From: Bryobacteraceae bacterium
GTDB taxonomy: Bacteria > Acidobacteriota > Terriglobia > Bryobacterales > Bryobacteraceae
DNA length: 6,253 nucleotides
Assembly (NCBI GenBank): GCA_030039005.1
Contig: JASHQT010000422.1
Coordinates: forward strand, 1-6,253
Direction of reading: 5' to 3'
This document shows positions 4,938 through 6,253 of this stretch, piece after piece. The position numbers were made by a program, and so were the translations under genes. The notes under the pieces were generated by a model, which had not been told where the DNA came from, searched no databases, and worked only from the letters and a program-made list of their open reading frames with translations. Each line of letters opens with the position of its first letter. The stretch's first letter is position 1.

Positions 4938-6253
4938 ATGAGTCCCAACGGGGTAATCCGGAAACCGGCCGAAAGTCGCGCTGCCAAAACGATCCGCGAG
5001 ATCTTTGAGTCGGGCCGGCCGCTCTCCTACATCCGATCCTCGGAAGAGCAACGGATCGCGCGCCTGTTGCGGGAAGTGTCGGAAGCGCTGCATGCGTTGC
5101 CTGTTTACACCTGGAGCCAGACCGAGGGGATGGTCGGTCAGAACGGCGCGGCTTGCGCAGATACGAAGACCGCGCGCGAGGCTCTGGATTTCATCCTCGC
5201 GGCGGGGCCGGGAATCTTTCACCTGAAGGATTTTCACGAACCCCTGCGCGAATCCTCCGAGATCCGCCGCCGGCTGCGCGACGCGCACGAGAGTTGTCTG
5301 GACCGGCAAAAGTTCGTGGTGATCACATCGGCCACGCGGTTCGTGCCCGAAGAGGTGGAACGCAGCATCCTATTTTTGGAACTGCGCACGCCGGACGTGG
5401 TGGAACTGGCCGAATTCCTGCGTGAGGAAGCGCCCGAAGCGACGGAGGAAGTCCTGCAGCAGATCGCCCGCACTCTGATCGGTCTCACGCTCGACGAAGC
5501 GCGCTATGCGGTGCGGCGTGCGATGGCCGCGGGGCGCGAGCTCAGCCAGGCGTCACTCGCGGCGCTGCTCGAAGAGAAAAAGCTGCTGGTGAACCGCAGC
5601 GGCTACCTCGAGTTCGTCGCCGATCCTACGAACCTGGGCGACCTCGGCGGCCTGGAAGGTCTGAAAACCTGGCTGGTGGAGCGTACCAAGCTGTTCCAGA
5701 TGCGCGACAGCCTGGATCTCGAAATCGTGCCCAAGGGGCTGCTGCTGATGGGCATTCCCGGCTGCGGCAAAAGCCTGTGCGTGAAGGCCATCGCCTCGCA
5801 GTTTCAGCTTCCTTTGTATCGGGTGGACATGACGGAAATCTTTTCTGGCCGTCACGGCAAACCCGAGGGCGCGTTCGTCGCCGCCTGCCGGATGATGGAA
5901 GACATGGCGCCGGCCGTCCTCTGGTTCGATGAAATCGAAAGAGGCATCACCACCAACCAGTCCGGTGGCGAGCAAGGCCGCATCTTCGGATTCTTCCTCA
6001 CCTGGATGCAGGAAAAAACGCGCGGACTGTTCGTGGCCGCGACGGCCAATCGCATCGAGCTGCTTCCCGCCGAGATGATCCGCAAGGGACGCTTCGATGA
6101 GGTGTTCTTCGTCGATCTGCCGACCGAGCAGGAACAGATCGAAATCTTCAAGATTCACTTGAAGCGGCGCGGCCTGGACCCGTCCGCCTACCAGATCGAT
6201 CAGCTCACCCAATTCACCGCTGGCTGGACCGGCGCCGAGATCGAACAGTGCGT
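4938..6253 (+). CDS. Ycf46-like AAA+ ATPase (3' end outside window)
   Basis: An open frame of 438 codons with no stop before the window edge; family members are about 500 residues, so roughly the last 60 are missing. The C-terminal AAA+ module has Walker A GIPGCGKS (272-279), Walker B VLWFDE (327-332), sensor 1 in TANRIELLP (N371), arginine fingers in MIRKGRFDE (R382, R385) and a sensor 2 WTGAEIEQC. The stretches FFLTWMQEKTRGLFVAAT and GRFDEVFFVDLPTEQE are close to Ycf46/COG0464 proteins. The N-terminal 210 residues lack a Walker A, as in that family. It is predicted to be a soluble ATP-driven remodelling protein; its substrate is unknown (the cyanobacterial relative has been linked to CO2 use). 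An in-frame TAA at 4932 makes ATG 4938 the first good start, with no clear Shine-Dalgarno. It lies 56 nt after the RT on the same strand and may be co-transcribed. Confidence 0.92.
   Translation, partial: MSPNGVIRKPAESRAAKTIREIFESGRPLSYIRSSEEQRIARLLREVSEALHALPVYTWSQTEGMVGQNGAACADTKTAREALDFILAAGPGIFHLKDFHEPLRESSEIRRRLRDAHESCLDRQKFVVITSATRFVPEEVERSILFLELRTPDVVELAEFLREEAPEATEEVLQQIARTLIGLTLDEARYAVRRAMAAGRELSQASLAALLEEKKLLVNRSGYLEFVADPTNLGDLGGLEGLKTWLVERTKLFQMRDSLDLEIVPKGLLLMGIPGCGKSLCVKAIASQFQLPLYRVDMTEIFSGRHGKPEGAFVAACRMMEDMAPAVLWFDEIERGITTNQSGGEQGRIFGFFLTWMQEKTRGLFVAATANRIELLPAEMIRKGRFDEVFFVDLPTEQEQIEIFKIHLKRRGLDPSAYQIDQLTQFTAGWTGAEIEQC

Noticed and set aside
5553..6212. 219-codon minus-strand open frame
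   Set aside because: It is antisense to the AAA+ module with Walker A and B on the plus strand. The His/Gln-rich composition is typical of a shadow frame.

Overview
The window is GC-rich bacterial DNA. The likely source is an acidobacterium of the Solibacter/Bryobacter kind. This rests on the gene content: a PknB-type Ser/Thr kinase with a single membrane segment and a long TPR tail, paired with an ECF sigma factor of the TIGR02999 type. That combination is greatly expanded in that group. The assignment is from family knowledge only; no database was searched.

Left part (12-3283, minus strand): a two-gene operon. The ECF sigma factor is upstream and overlaps the kinase start by an ATGA (4 bp). 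The two probably form a kinase/sigma signalling unit, the kinase reading an envelope signal and acting on the sigma factor.

Middle (about 3297-4881, plus strand): a retron. A 445-aa retron-type reverse transcriptase (RT) with a roughly 140-residue N-terminal extension, resembling the long myxobacterial retron RTs, is preceded by a folded 179-nt segment with the full layout of a retron ncRNA. Two 16-nt arms, 3357-3372 and 3520-3535, pair over their whole length (15 Watson-Crick pairs plus one G-U) as a1/a2. An AGC follows a1 and places a candidate branching guanosine at 3373. Two short msr hairpins come next, then one long nested hairpin (3451-3518) that ends one base before a2 and is the candidate msd. 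The RT ATG lies 8 nt after a2. An extended -10 box (3340-3348) would start transcription at the first bases of a1.

Right part (4938 to the window end, plus strand): a Ycf46-like AAA+ ATPase, cut off by the window edge after 438 codons. It lies 56 nt downstream of the RT on the same strand with no clear terminator between. It is either a neighbour with its own job or a candidate retron partner; the sequence alone cannot decide. The short gap holds a repeated CGTCTTATA and a CTTATA/TATAAG palindrome directly before its start codon.

The point of greatest interest is the retron: its ncRNA, msr/msd boundaries and possible partner can all be stated as testable predictions.
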